Source: Vermamoeba vermiformis
Lineage: Eukaryota; Tubulinea; Echinamoebida
DNA length: 64,000 bases
Assembly (NCBI GenBank): GCA_045837725.1
Contig: JBEWZL010000155.1
Coordinates: forward strand, 1-64,000
Direction: 5' to 3'
Below are positions 1-11,514 of the stretch, piece after piece (the stretch's first letter is position 1; every line of letters starts with the position of its first letter). Both the position numbers and the translations under genes were made by a program. Under the pieces are notes generated by a model. The model was not told where the DNA came from. It saw only the letters and a list, made by a program, of their open reading frames with translations, and ran no database searches.

Positions 1-43
1 ATTTCCTTTATTGTTGTACTCGGTTAATGATTTCTATTAAAAA

Positions 44-2454
44 CTAGCTCGCTAATTGCCAACGACCATCAATTTTTTGCTCTTTAACAATCATAACCTC
101 ACCGCGAACCTTATTATCTGGACTACCGTTGTATTCGATCTTTGTATTTGTACACAACCAAGGTTGATAAGGGGAGTTGATATGAATAGGTTTCATTGCC
201 TGTGATAGGAGCTTTGTAGCATGGCTGTTTTCAGGTCTGGGATCGTCTTCATCGCCTGGATAAACTTTCACAGGCCCCGTTGAAACTTGTTGACTGTAAA
301 TCATTACGTGTCGTTCGTTTTCTGAGCTCGATTGAGACGGAATGACACAAGAGTTTAAGCTTTTAATCTTGTTATTAACTTTTTGCAGGAAAAAGTTGAC
401 CAGTTCGTATGCCATAATTTCATGTTCCTGCAACAAACTTTTAATTAAAATCATTTCTGTATCTCAATCATACTTACGGTGGTAGAACCGTCAATGTCCA
501 TCAACAAAATTTTGATTTTTCTCGTCACTTCGGAGTTCAAAAAACTGATCACGTGACAACCAGTCCTCGTACTAACCGCAAGCCGACCATCACTCAGCTG
601 GAAATTTCGTTAGTATTATTCTGTTGATCTAACAGATATGAGGTTCTTAATGGCCTACTTGGGAAAGTATTCCGAGGGAAGAATGGTGTCTAACGGAGAC
701 GGATCCAATTTTCAAACCATTGTTCATATCATAGAACGATATTATCATTGCACTTTGATAACTCTCAAATGTAAGCCACATGTCGTTGTAAATCATTTTA
801 ATTGGCTGATTTTCCTATGTTTTTGATATTAGCCAAACCCTAACCCTAAAAATTTTAACGTACCATCTCGCCGTTGGGCAGCACGCGTTCAGTATTCTGT
901 TTGTAATTCCATATTCTAAGCTCATTATTTTGACGAATGACTATCTAAGAAGCACATTAATATTCGGTTAAGTCATTTAAATTTCTGAGACGGATCTGCT
1001 GCACGAGATTTTTTATCGTCGTTGAAAAGATTATTAATACTCAATTTAAAGGTTTTTGCACATGAATTTTCTGCGTACCTCATCACGAGTCATAATTTGT
1101 GCTTTATGCGCCGAACTAATTAATTTTTCAACGGTGACACCTGTCAAAATATCCACAACGATCAATTTCTCGCATATTCTTCCGCCCAACATTGCCAAGT
1201 AGTTGTCGTACATGGCGAAGTATCGATCGGAGATGTATTCTTCTGCAAATCCTTGTTGAAAAACTACCACGCCAGTTTCGGCGTCAACGACAAACACTTG
1301 CGAAGGATTAATACTAAAAAATTAGTTACTTACAAACAATAAAAATGGGAAATCGAAATTTCGGCTGTCTTTTCTGAGGCAAGTGACACGCGATTAATTT
1401 ATAATCGTTGACACGTGTCATCAATTTGACACGTTGATATTAATAAAACGGTACTCACTCTGGACGTTGGCTCTCTACAAATCCAACAAAATCTGAGTCA
1501 ATGCAAAAATTGTCAATGCATCGTCGAGTAATTCCAGCAAGCATCTGAAATTTAATTGAATTTGAGTCTGTAATTGATAAATCACGCTTTCTTAACGCGT
1601 CTTCGATTCTCGCCACTGAGACTTCTGAATAGGAAGGTCCACCGTACTGCAGAGAGGGCTACAAGAAATTAATTATCATTAGCAAGAAATTTCGTTTAAA
1701 TTACCGTTTTAGCGACGTATTTATTGATAAATGTATCGCAGGTAGCCTATAAGACTTTAGAAAATTAAATAGTTTACGATCTATGTGACCTACATCCACC
1801 GGTTCTTCAGTGACCATATCAAAACAATGCAGGTAAGTGCTAGAGGTAGGATAGCCTCTTTTGGACCATTCGCACAGAAAATAGTCCTTATAAAAGGCAA
1901 AGCTTTGGACTTCAGCTCTACCATAGTCAATATTCTCCGGCTCCCGTGGGGTGTCTGTCGTAACTAATGCCTTTACGATACATCTATAATTTAATTTACG
2001 ATTAATAACTAACATACTATTGAGCTGATACTTGCTTGCTTTGCTTGATGTTTTTCCGGATCAAAACGAAATCCATCACTTTTGTCTTCCAGTCAACATC
2101 GTAATCACGCTTGTACTTATACGATGATGTTGCATAATATAGATCCTAATATTTGGATAAGATTAGCAACAACCGCTTGACATAAAATATTGCAATAATT
2201 TTCTGATATTTTTACTCTTAAGATTAAGTTGCGCGGTGCTACTTATTGCCCGCGTATAAATTGACTTAAATTAATATAATATTTTAACAGTTAATGGCTC
2301 TATTAATCCAATTGACCTTCCAAAAAATCTGATCTTCATAAACAGCACGCCAATTTTTACAGACCAAGAAGCCCACGTTTACAACTGTAACAGGAGACTT
2401 TGTCCATACTAAAATTCGTTCAATAAGTTCGAGGGCTAGTGTGCTCCAATCCAT
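44..2454 (-). CDS. F-box protein with C-terminal beta-propeller-like repeats
   Basis: Multi-exon gene on the minus strand. I start it at the ATG at 2454 (MDWSTL) because the F-box begins there: residues 1-50 read LALELIERIL ... GFLVCKNWRAVYEDQIFWK, the usual F-box pattern ending in a W. Exons at about 2015-1701, 1545-1458, 1316-1046, 936-863 and 603-480 follow. They hold strands such as VFVVDAETGVVVF, LIVVDILTG and ELRIWNYKQ, and GRLAVSTRTG, typical of WD40/quinoprotein-like propeller blades. The last exon ends at a TAG at 44-46. F-box proteins bring substrates to SCF ubiquitin ligases and a propeller is a common substrate reader; the substrate is unknown. Introns range from about 50 to 260 nt; the long one at about 604-862 holds telomere-like repeats. 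Exons near 2100-2250 were not fully resolved. The F-box is convincing; blade number is not. Confidence 0.7.
835..850. repeat. Two telomere-like TTTAGGG/TTAGGG repeats in an intron
   Basis: AAACCCTAACCCTAAA on the plus strand (TTTAGGGTTAGGGTTT on the coding strand), about 12 bp inside the donor of the 260-nt intron of the F-box/propeller gene. Too short to be a telomere; could be a telobox-like protein-binding site. Confidence 0.7.
1409..1420. promoter_or_regulatory. Intronic palindrome TGACACGTGTCA
   Basis: Perfect 12-bp palindrome in an intron of the F-box/propeller gene, with two further TGACACG half-sites at 1383 and 1427. Matches the TALE-homeodomain dimer pattern TGACANNTGTCA. Confidence 0.55.
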
Positions 2455-2616
2455 TTTTAAAATGAAAGATCCGGAATTCAAAACTATTTTGTGACACACC
2501 ACTGAAATAAGCATGTTTCTTTTTCGGTATCGAATATAGCATGGTACTCATTTAATTAATGAATATTGATTTGAATAGATTATATTTACAAGAGTTTTGT
2601 GAAACGAGCTGATCTT

Positions 2617-5074
2617 TTAGAATTCTTCAATTTCTTGACCTTCGCCGCTCCATTCCTGGAAAATGTCTTTCATTAGCGACAATTCGTGCGGCAAGAAGGA
2701 TCGTCGAGGATGGAACTCGTAGTCGAGCGGGTAATTATTGAAATTTTCCAGCTTGGATGTGTAGACGTCAGCGTATCGTTGTAACAAGTACGCGAACAGT
2801 GTGGCGTTAGTAAATGTCCTAAACGCGCTACCGAAGTGCTTGTTGAACATGTCTTTCAGCTCTAATAATCAGAGTTAGACTTTTAATTTTCCGATCCGAA
2901 TAGTTTTGTGGATGGATCTGGTGATTAACGAAAAATTTGAATGTTACTACTTACGCTTTCTATGTCTTTGTACTTCAAGCTCCATATCCTTCATAACGTC
3001 CATTTCCGGATCCGCAGATAGAAGGTCAAATTTTCGTCGGAGATCTTCCAACTAATTCCAAGACCGGATCAGCTTCAATTATCGCTACAAGATATTATAT
3101 TATACTTACAGTTACTAATTTTCTCAAATGATCGATGTATTCAAAGCTATTCTGAGTAACGATTTCTTGTTCTAACTCGCGAATGATAACTCCCGTACGC
3201 CATCCACTGCTGCGACTAGGCTCTCGTGCATCACTAAAATAAATAAATGAATATTTAATATTAAGAATATAAATTATCATAGACTCAAGCTTACCCGAAT
3301 AAATGGTCTCCAAAATACGCTACAGAATCGCCTTTGGGCTTGACAATGCGGTTAAATTGCTAGATTCAAATATTAGTTTAATATAAGGTTATCTATGATT
3401 ATACGAGCTTTTTGTACTGCGTTTAATTGCCAAATAAATTTGATAAATTTTTGTAACGATTCTAAACTTGGATCTACTTACAGCCAAGCACCCTTCTACG
3501 TATACATTCGATGGTGCGAATTCATTAACTTGCTCCCACTTAATAGCTCCGTTAGTAGTATCAAACGCTCTACCGAAAAATAAAGATCAGTTTGGGATCC
3601 AGTACATGCCGCTCTATTACTAGTTATAGCTTACCTAAATGGTCTATCAGACATAAAAAAGTTCGGTTTATCTCCGTTGACGATAATAATGTCAAATAGT
3701 TGCTTCCAATCACCAATATTTTCTTGGCCGTTCAAAATGTAACTCATGCCGTAATCGACGAAATTATACGGGCTATTCGTCAATAAGAACAACTATAATA
3801 CGATATATAAATGTTAATTAACGCCAATAAATAATAATTAATTTTAATACGTACTTTTTTGCCAGCTTTTTTCAAACGGGTCAAAAATGTAGCGATGCCA
3901 GCTGCGTCATCTTTCTTCAAATATAACGGCAAATTCTTCATAATTTCATTATGCAATAATTTAGTACTATGAATCAATCCGACTGCTTTTGTGATGTCGT
4001 TGTAAACGTAACTCGGATCGAATCTGAGTTTCTTTTGAACGAAAAATTCAATGACATCCGAAATAAGACCTATAATATTAATATATTAAACTATTGTCGC
4101 ATATAGATATAGTATATTATACTCACAAGTCTCTGGCAACGCGAATCGATCGATCATAGGACGCAAGTTTCCATAATAAGTGCTATTAATCTAAAGCAAA
4201 TTATATTATAATCATCGCCATTGTTATATAGTATTAATAGCTTAATATAATATGATACTTACATGAGTACCACCATAAGCGTCAATAATTTCGGTCTGAC
4301 GAAGCGGTCTTCGACCAAAATAAACAGCACCAATTTGCATATTATTCAGAAAGTCCATCTTAATCAAATTTCCTTTTTTGGTATCGTAGAATAGACCTCT
4401 AATAGGGAATGCAGGGTCATAACTCTTTTGGAGCAGTTCAGCGGGGTACCTGGATCCAAAATATTAATCCACGAACCACAAACAATTCAAAATATTCTAT
4501 TTAAATAACCTATATATTATTTCTTACCTCATGTCATTGACTAAATAATCGCGAGCGAGGTTGTAGATGAGATTCTGCAACTCATCGGTATAATCGGCCA
4601 ATGTGTAATCGTAATCGAAACCGACGTAGGTCATTTTCGATAAACTAAATATATGTATTAATTTCTATAGGATAACGAGAATGTTAATTGTATAATAAAT
4701 GCGCGGGAATTTTGTAAATGGGAAAATAAATTTAAAAATAATTACTTGAAGGCTCTGGCAACGGGATAAACCTGATTAGCAGTGCTCTGTACGGTGGGGT
4801 TCCAGAAATATTCTTGGAAGATTTTTTTCTTGATGTCCGGTTGAGTCTTGTACAAATCTAGAATTACGCTGCTGGCTTTATTGACCAAAGCTTCGTGATT
4901 GATTTTTGGCTGATAATTTTCCTTTAATGCAGGCTTATTTTTACCAAAATTAACGTCCGGCTTGCTACCGGAACAAAGTGACCGTTGAATGGTCTTGGAT
5001 GCCGCTTGATTTCCCAATGAAATCGTCAAGCATCGCTTTGCTACCAATGATACCTTCGCAAATGCTCTAAGCAT
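2617..5074 (-). CDS. NT5DC-family HAD phosphatase (5'-nucleotidase-like), probably mitochondrial
   Basis: About ten exons coding for roughly 600 residues. The N-terminus ([14 protein letters not shown]...) is basic and free of acidic residues, like a mitochondrial presequence. The HAD motifs are visible in order: motif [12 protein letters not shown] (DxDxT) near 4600, motif II LLTNS near 3780, and the late acidic motif [13 protein letters not shown] split by an intron near 3300/3235. The text [13 protein letters not shown] and the overall length match NT5DC2/NT5DC3, relatives of cytosolic IMP-GMP 5'-nucleotidase II. The C-terminal part has a charged coiled-coil-like stretch and ends ...[12 protein letters not shown]. 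By family it dephosphorylates nucleotides or another phosphoester; the real substrate of NT5DC proteins is poorly known. It is divergent from the membrane-protein gene at 5367, with about 290 bp between the starts. Confidence 0.88.
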
Positions 5075-5366
5075 CTATGGTATTCTCGTTCCGAAATAAA
5101 GTTAAATCATCTACTTCGTCGCGAGATAATTTTAATCAAAACGTTGCTTTTATTTTTAGCGAAAGTCGAAAAGCCTGTGCTCGCATATAATAGAGAATAG
5201 CCAATATGCAATGATCTTGATATTTACGCTTACGTCACTCCTGAAGTTATAATAATTGGACAGAAAACTCACAGGTGACGTGTCCAGGCAACAAGTTCGA
5301 TAAATTTGGTTTTCGTTGATTCCTCCTCCTCCTTAATACAAACGAGCACAATATAGTTACAAAATC

Positions 5367-6322
5367 ATGCTCAACCAATTGAAGGATCCGAAGTTTCAAC
5401 AGTTCATGCGCGAGCAAAAAGGCCACATCTACAACGCTGCTTGGGGCGCTGGCTTGTTGTTAACTTTAATGCAAAGCATTGGTTATGCGTCCTTTTACGG
5501 CCGTTTGTTGCTCCTCCCGATGGTAAGATCAAAAGAATAGAATTCAAGTTTTTAATTTTGCAACTTAATAACAGAATATTTTTGCATTATACTCCTATGA
5601 TATTATTATTATTTATGATAATATTGCCGTTTATTTTAATCACTTTCAATAATTTTGAAATTTTTTGTCGATCACTTCCAAAAAAACCGTTTTTAAAATA
5701 TTCTCCTTAGCTTCCTCTTATGGGCGCCAACTTCCTCAACGTTATGACGACTCCTCGATCGCGCGAATTATATCAACAGATTAAGCTTCACACTAAGACG
5801 GCGAACTTAGCTTTTGGCGTCCTTCTTATTTTGCTCATGGCCTTTGGCGACTTTGAATCCCTCCACCTCTCTATTAGCATGTTCTTGTCTATCATGTGCT
5901 TCTTCGACGTATTGAAGTACGTTACGAACAACCACATTAAGAAAGGAGAGGATGCGTTCCCGGGCAAGATCTTCGACCAAAACCCTCGTGGTTTGACTCT
6001 AGCTGGCGTAGGATTATTCTACATTATTGTCCTGCCTTTCAACGTCTATCACTCTGCGTTCTGGCGTATTCTCGAAGTCGCTCTTGGCATAGTGAATCTG
6101 TTGCCTTGCCACGATGACGTCCAAAAGATGATCTATTACGGAAATCTCGCTTGGGTCGGCCTCGTGTTATGCGCAGGCATTCTCGTAGGCCCCTCATCAA
6201 TGATGTTCCCTGGATTCATTGGCTGGTCTGTTGTTGCTGGTGGTCTTGGTGCTCTTGAACGTTTGGTACTCTCCAAGTCCCCCAAGCACCACGAAGTGAC
6301 TGGTGATAAGAAGAAATATTAA
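5367..6322 (+). CDS. Polytopic membrane protein, unknown family
   Basis: Two exons. Exon 1 runs from the ATG at 5367 (MLNQLKDPKFQQF...) to the GTAAGA donor near 5522. The intron of about 190 nt ends at the TTAG at 5709-5710, and exon 2 continues LPLMGANFLNVM to the stop at 6322. The protein is about 250 residues with some five or six hydrophobic segments: GAGLLLTLMQSIGYASFYG, AFGVLLILLMAFGDF, LSISMFLSIMCFFDVL, GLFYIIVLPFNVY, WVGLVLCAGILVG and FIGWSVVAGGLGAL. It ends in a basic tail (SKSPKHHEVTGDKKKY), which could be cytosolic and might carry a di-lysine-like ER signal. I do not recognise the family. The intron is unusually long for this window. A start inside exon 2 (MGANFL at 5720) is possible but would drop the first TM segment. 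Confidence 0.72.
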
Positions 6323-6516
6323 AGCTGTTGTTAATGTAAGCACTCTCCTATTATAAATTAGACTAGTTAAAGTAGGGTCAACACTGCTACAATTTGTACT
6401 GTTCCAAAACCATCAAAATTAATTTTAAGTGCACAAAACGCTCGAGCGTAGTTGAGTTGAAGGAGCCAAACGTGAAGTCTATTCTAATATTTATTAATAA
6501 CGTACATGAAACAAAG

Positions 6517-7737
6517 TTATTTCTGTTCCAACAGCGTCTCAAACAGATCGACAAACGCATCCTTCGGTTGTGCTCCAGATAGTGCCAATCTATTAATATA
6601 AATATATTAATATTGATGAGTTAAATTGGAAGAGACGCAAGGTGACTTTAAGACGTTCAATCAACTTACTTTTTCTTCGAGCCCGGTTTGGATCCGACAA
6701 AGAAAGGCACTCCACCAATGCCCGTCCACTTCTCAGCCTCTTCAGCGATCTCTTCTTTGTCTTTATCGCTCAATAAATACTCGCGGACCTACAGGAAAAG
6801 AAATTAGTTGCGTGGGATCTGACTTTGTACCGATTTATTTCTTATTGTTGGAAGACTTACGTTAGGCAAGCCATGTCTCTCTCCAATCTCAACTAATACG
6901 TCGATATTATTGATGTTCTTATTGTTTTCAAAGTACGAACGGAACACATCTTCGATGACCTAAAACGGAAATTCAGTTAAATTATGTTAACGTCGCGTGT
7001 AATAAATTAATTCATATTATCGCTTGCATACCTCGTCTAATTTTCCATATTTTTTCGCGTAATCGTTTAATCGATGAGAATTCAAGGTCGGCACCACAAG
7101 ATCGTAAGCGAAATTAATTCCAACTTCACGTCCTATTATAATAAATATGTTAGTTTTTTGTAGTAATGTATTTATATCACATATTTAATAATTAAAAGCG
7201 TACCTTGTGCTTGCAAATATTGAACAGCGCCTCCTTTCGTGATCCGCTCGCCATATTTCTTCGTCAAGTGTTCCATTTTATCCATGCCTTCTTCAGGAAC
7301 AGCGCCAGGTGGGTTTAAGAAGAAAGGAAGCCAATTAACTTAATCGCAAAGTTAGTCACGTGAGATCTGATCGTGATCCAATAAAATTGCTCCAAAAACA
7401 ATTATTTCAATTTAATTCGCAATAAATACCTCTAAATTCAATATCTGGATACTCTTTCATTGCTTGTTCCATTCGACGCTTGCCAACGAAGCACCTGATT
7501 TTTCAAATAATTAGTAAAATTATTTTCAATTGAATTTGCGTTGCTTTAAACTGCTTACCAAGGGCATATATTGTCTGACACAACATCAATATTAATAACT
7601 TGCTTTGTAGGTGCGCTTTCCATGTTTCTAATTTGTGCGGAGAATAAGTTAACTAAATGCTTAGATTTGCTTCGAGATGCGTTGAGACCAGGAGTTGACC
7701 GAGACAATAACAGCTGTAGCGCTCGTGTTCTGAACAT
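6517..7737 (-). CDS. DsbA-family (FrnE-like) thiol oxidoreductase, probably mitochondrial
   Basis: The conceptual product begins MFRTRALQLLLSRSTPG, a basic, hydroxylated N-terminus typical of a mitochondrial presequence. The thioredoxin-like domain starts at INIDVVSDNICPWC; the redox motif CPWC is split by an intron (TG|G) near 7555/7495 and is followed by FVGKRRMEQAM, the FrnE signature. Later exons give the helical insertion with GERITKGG..YLQAQGREVGINFAYD..PTLNSHRLNDYAK. Near the C-terminus GIGGVPFFVG supplies the cis-Pro of the fold. It ends LALSGAQPKDAFVDLFETLLEQK with TAA at 6517-6519. These enzymes oxidise, reduce or isomerise thiols or act as glutathione-dependent isomerases; the partner here cannot be told. 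Length (about 270 residues) fits the family. The start at 7737 is chosen for the presequence; a Met just before the domain (MESAPTKQ) could give a cytosolic form. Confidence 0.88.
7352..7372. repeat. Shared 21-bp intronic motif, copy 1
   Basis: TTAGTC then A then CGTGAGATCTGATC, in an intron of the DsbA-like gene. Differs by one base from the copy at 56260-56280. Confidence 0.55.
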
Positions 7738-8545
7738 TCGAAATAATGCGCAGAGAGTCTGTCGCGACTTTTATGGTAATAAAAAAGCTTCGCGAACAAA
7801 ACAGAAGGTTCGTTCCAGAACGGAGAAATGTTTATCAACAATACCGCCACCAATAATAGCACCGTATCCAATTGCACGTGTACGAAGTGACGGCAGTCAT
7901 TTAATAAGACGAGGCTCTCGAAAGATTGTGGATGTGCAAGATGAGGCTTCAACAGGGTTTATTTAGGATCTCTCTTCTGCGTTGCATACTAGCGATATTT
8001 TTAACGTAAAATTTGAGACGCGTATATTTGTACATTAACAGGTTAGTAAATTTTAATTAATTAAATAATTGGATCGAGCAAATGATTTGCCAAAACACTC
8101 TGACTTACCAACTAAAAATATGCACGAATTACTCGTAAATTATTTTATTATTAACGATTTAAATTAAAAGACTGAAAAAAAGAGCGGGATCCTCGGAGAT
8201 GAACGAAAGATAGCACAATCGGATAAATATGAACACAAGCCGAACAAGTCTTACGTGCAGCACAAAGGGACTTGAAAGTGAAGACTTACTGGCATCATTA
8301 ATGCCAATTGGCTTGCTATTCCAGTGATCTTCGCTTGTAAGCTTACATTACCGCGCCGAAATGCCTTGCGACTGTTGACCTTCGAAATCTCGCGTGAAAG
8401 GATTGCAGTGATTGGTCAGTTCAGACATTTCCGACGATGCTCGACATTGATTGGCTGAAACAAATAGGACTCACAATCGCCATGCAAAACTCTCTTCCTC
8501 GCACCGCTTCCTCGCATTATCGCATAGCTACTGCTAGTTAACACC
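7738..8545. other. Intergenic region between two divergent genes
   Basis: About 800 bp between the starts of the DsbA-like gene (-) and the CobW fusion (+). It should hold both promoters. Open stretches up to about 130 codons near 7571-7966 are mostly antisense to the DsbA first exon and show no family resemblance. I see no tRNA, snRNA or repeat. The 300 bp before 8545 are richer in GC than the rest, and the downstream start has a strong context (AACACCATGG). Confidence 0.5.
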
Positions 8546-11429
8546 ATGGCTGCTATTCATACTTTGAGCTTGAACGATGTCGTTGAAGATCTGCACGTTA
8601 AAGTTATTAACGTGATCAAGGATCTGCCTGACGATATCGAGTACGGTGTTGCTACTGTATGCGATTTTACAGGCTCTATTAGTCTCGTCTATGATAAGAA
8701 AATGGCCGCTAAAGTCGCTGCTGGAAGAGTTTTGAAGATCGCTGGAATGGTCACATCTACGGAAGAAGGTGTCTTGGAACTGACTGTAAGTGATTATAAC
8801 CTTGATAGCAATGCTCGTAAAATTATAGATACCCGTATGGCCGGTTCTCAGATTTTTTAAGAGGCCCTGGTCAATTGCAACTTTTGAGCCCTGGCAGATT
8901 CGACCAGGATCTTGCTGCAAAAAACCTGATTAACAACGCTTATTTAGGCTGAAAGCATTGATGGAGTCAAGAAAGGTGCCGAGGAGTTCGATACCGTAGA
9001 GCTAGAGACTCCTGCTTTCAACAATGCATCCGATGCCAAAAGGTAAAGTCTGAAAATGAATTAAAAATACCTTGCAGGCACTAACAATAATTTACAGAGT
9101 TTATGGCATTATTCCTCTTCGCCGCACTTGCGAAAGGACCAACGTAGAGTATCTCTTGGTCGGAGATGCGGATAATGTTTGGTACTTCCCTGAAGTCGAG
9201 CCTGAAGAAGGAGAGAACGAGAAACGCGCTGCATTCCGTGCTGTAGATGAGCGTAAGTACTTGTTAGACATAAAATCGATGATTTATTAACCGATCGGCA
9301 GTTGGATACCACGAAGGCAGATTCAGACTCTTGTCCAAGGTCCCGCCCTTAGTCTACTACACCTCTGAAGCCGCTGAAGAAGACGAAGAGGGTGATATCT
9401 TGACCATCCACACCCTCTACATCGGCATTGCGAACGATGAAGATCTGGATTCGGATGAAGGAGAAGAAAAACCTCTCAAGAAGGAAATCATCAAGGAAAC
9501 TTCCGATAAGAAGACGTACAAGATGATTGCCTTTGAAGAAGAGCCCGACAAGATGGAAATTCAAGTCAACGAAGAAGATCTTGGCGAAGTTGAAATGAAG
9601 GACGAAGACTTCAAGGGCATCCGCTACTTCGCTTATGGCTGGTGCAACTACGAGTTCGCTTATACCATGCTTAAAATGCCAGAGCATAAGAAACTGCTAA
9701 AGAGAGCCGCCAAGTACGTCGAAGAAGCCATTAAGTTCGGCATCCTCGGAACAGAAGCGGATGCATGGCCAGAGAAGCTTATTCCCGACACCTTGCGTAA
9801 CACTAAGCCCGCTGATGTTACCCAAAAGCTTGAAGTAGTCGAAGTAACTGAAACTAATAAGGATTTGTTGCCAGTTACAGTTTTATCAGGTAAGCGCATC
9901 CGGATTCGATTTCAAAAATTCAATTCTTATTCATACTCGTATAGGATTCTTGGGCGCTGGTAAAACTACGTTGCTTCAGAATATTCTGAATAATAGAGAA
10001 GGCTTGAAGATTGCTCTCATCATTAACGATATGTCCGAAGTTAATATTGATAGCATGCTGGTCCAAGGTGAAGCTAAATTAAGCCGAAGATCAGAGAAGC
10101 TCGTTGAGATGTCTAACGGGTGCATCTGCTGCACTCTTAGAGAAGATCTGCTCGAAGAGATCAGAAAACTCGCTGCTGAAAAGAAATTCGATTACTTAAT
10201 CGTCGAATCTTCTGGAATCTCCGAGCCCTTGCCTGTAGCCGAAACATTTACCTTTACCTTCGATAAGAACGCTGCCGAAAACTCCGCTCAGAAAGACAAA
10301 TCTGATCCGCTCGCTGGAATGAACTTGTCCGATTTCGCTCGCTTGGATACTATGGTCACTGTAGTTGACGGTAAGTCGTATTAGTCCTATCATTAATTTA
10401 TAAGAGCAATTTCTAAGAAATATAATCGAATTAGGTTTCAACTTCTGGAAAGACTTCAATTCGCAAGAGTTCCTTAAAGACAGACAGCTCGAGAGTACGC
10501 CCGAAGATGGTCGTACTATCGTCAATTTATTAACGGACCAGATCGAGTTCGCTAATATTATCGTCATTAACAAATGCGATCTGATCTCTAAAGAACAACT
10601 CGAAATGCTTACCGAGACAATTAAGCGCCTAAATACCGAAGCTCGTATCATCCACTCTACATACGGCAAGATTCCTATTAAAGAGATCGTAAATACAGGT
10701 TCGTGTACTGCATACCAAATCGCACCCAGTGATTACTAAATTAGGAAATTAGGTTTGTTTAACTTTGAGAAGGCTCAGAATGCACCGGGATGGCTCAAAG
10801 AACTTCGAGGCACTCATATTCCCGAGACACAAGAGTACGGCATTAGCAGTTTCGTTTATCGAGCTCGTAAGCCGTTCCATCCAGAACGTTTGTTCAACTT
10901 GATGGACAAGCCGGAAGAAACTGCCATGAAAAGCGTGGTGAGATCTAAAGGCTTCTTCTGGTTGGCTACACGAAACGATACTATTGGCGTGTGGCACAGT
11001 GCAGGCTCGATCTATTCGGCTGTTGGATCTGATCCGTGGTAAGTCTCAATCTTCGTTTAGTAACTTTATTAAGTACCATATTATAGGCTCGCTACTATTC
11101 CTAAGAGCGATTGGCCTCCAATGCCCGTCGACAAGTTGAAAGAAGTCAGAAAAAATTGGGACAAAAAGTACGGTGACAGATCGCAAGAAATTGTCGTTAT
11201 TGGCGTGCAAATGAACAAAGCTGAGGTACTCATGTTCATATATATAATCATCATCATATACTAACAACGCTATCAGGTCGAGGCTGTTCTGAACTCATGT
11301 TTATTGACGGATGAGGAGTTCGCTATGGGCCCTGAAAAGTGGGCGAGTGAATTCAAAGATGAATTGCCGCCTTGGGAAGAAGAATGTGAGGACGTGGAGG
11401 ACGAGACTCGTCCCATTAATGGCGTTTAA
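8546..11429 (+). CDS. OB-like / degenerate Nudix-like / CobW (COG0523) GTPase fusion protein
   Basis: Nine exons, about 780 residues. Residues 1-110 ([12 protein letters not shown]..., [23 protein letters not shown]) follow the pattern of an OB fold like that of SOSS-B/RPA-type proteins. Residues 115-180 resemble a NUDT2-like Nudix domain (GIIPLRR...[22 protein letters not shown]), but the Nudix box reads [17 protein letters not shown] and lacks the REUxEE catalytic core. After a Glu/Lys-rich linker comes a full CobW GTPase: Walker [18 protein letters not shown], the metal-binding [12 protein letters not shown] (CxCC), [18 protein letters not shown] (NKxD), then a CobW_C domain ([27 protein letters not shown]). 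COG0523 GTPases are zinc/metal chaperones. The intron at 9892-9945 splits the Walker A codons (TCAG|GA), so the GTPase cannot be a separate gene. It converges on LTN1, 85 bp between stops. Stop TAA 11427-11429. Confidence 0.88.
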
Positions 11430-11514
11430 GCTTATCAAATATCATGATAATATTTGAAATAAAAATAAAACAAATACATCTTTTGCTAATGATAGTTTAA
11501 TACATTGGCGAGCA

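Noticed and set aside
638-826. Plus-strand ORF of 62 codons
   Set aside because: Lies inside an intron of the F-box/propeller gene on the other strand; no family resemblance.
7571-7966. Plus-strand ORF of 131 codons
   Set aside because: Antisense to the DsbA-like first exon and promoter, no ATG at its start, no recognisable domain.
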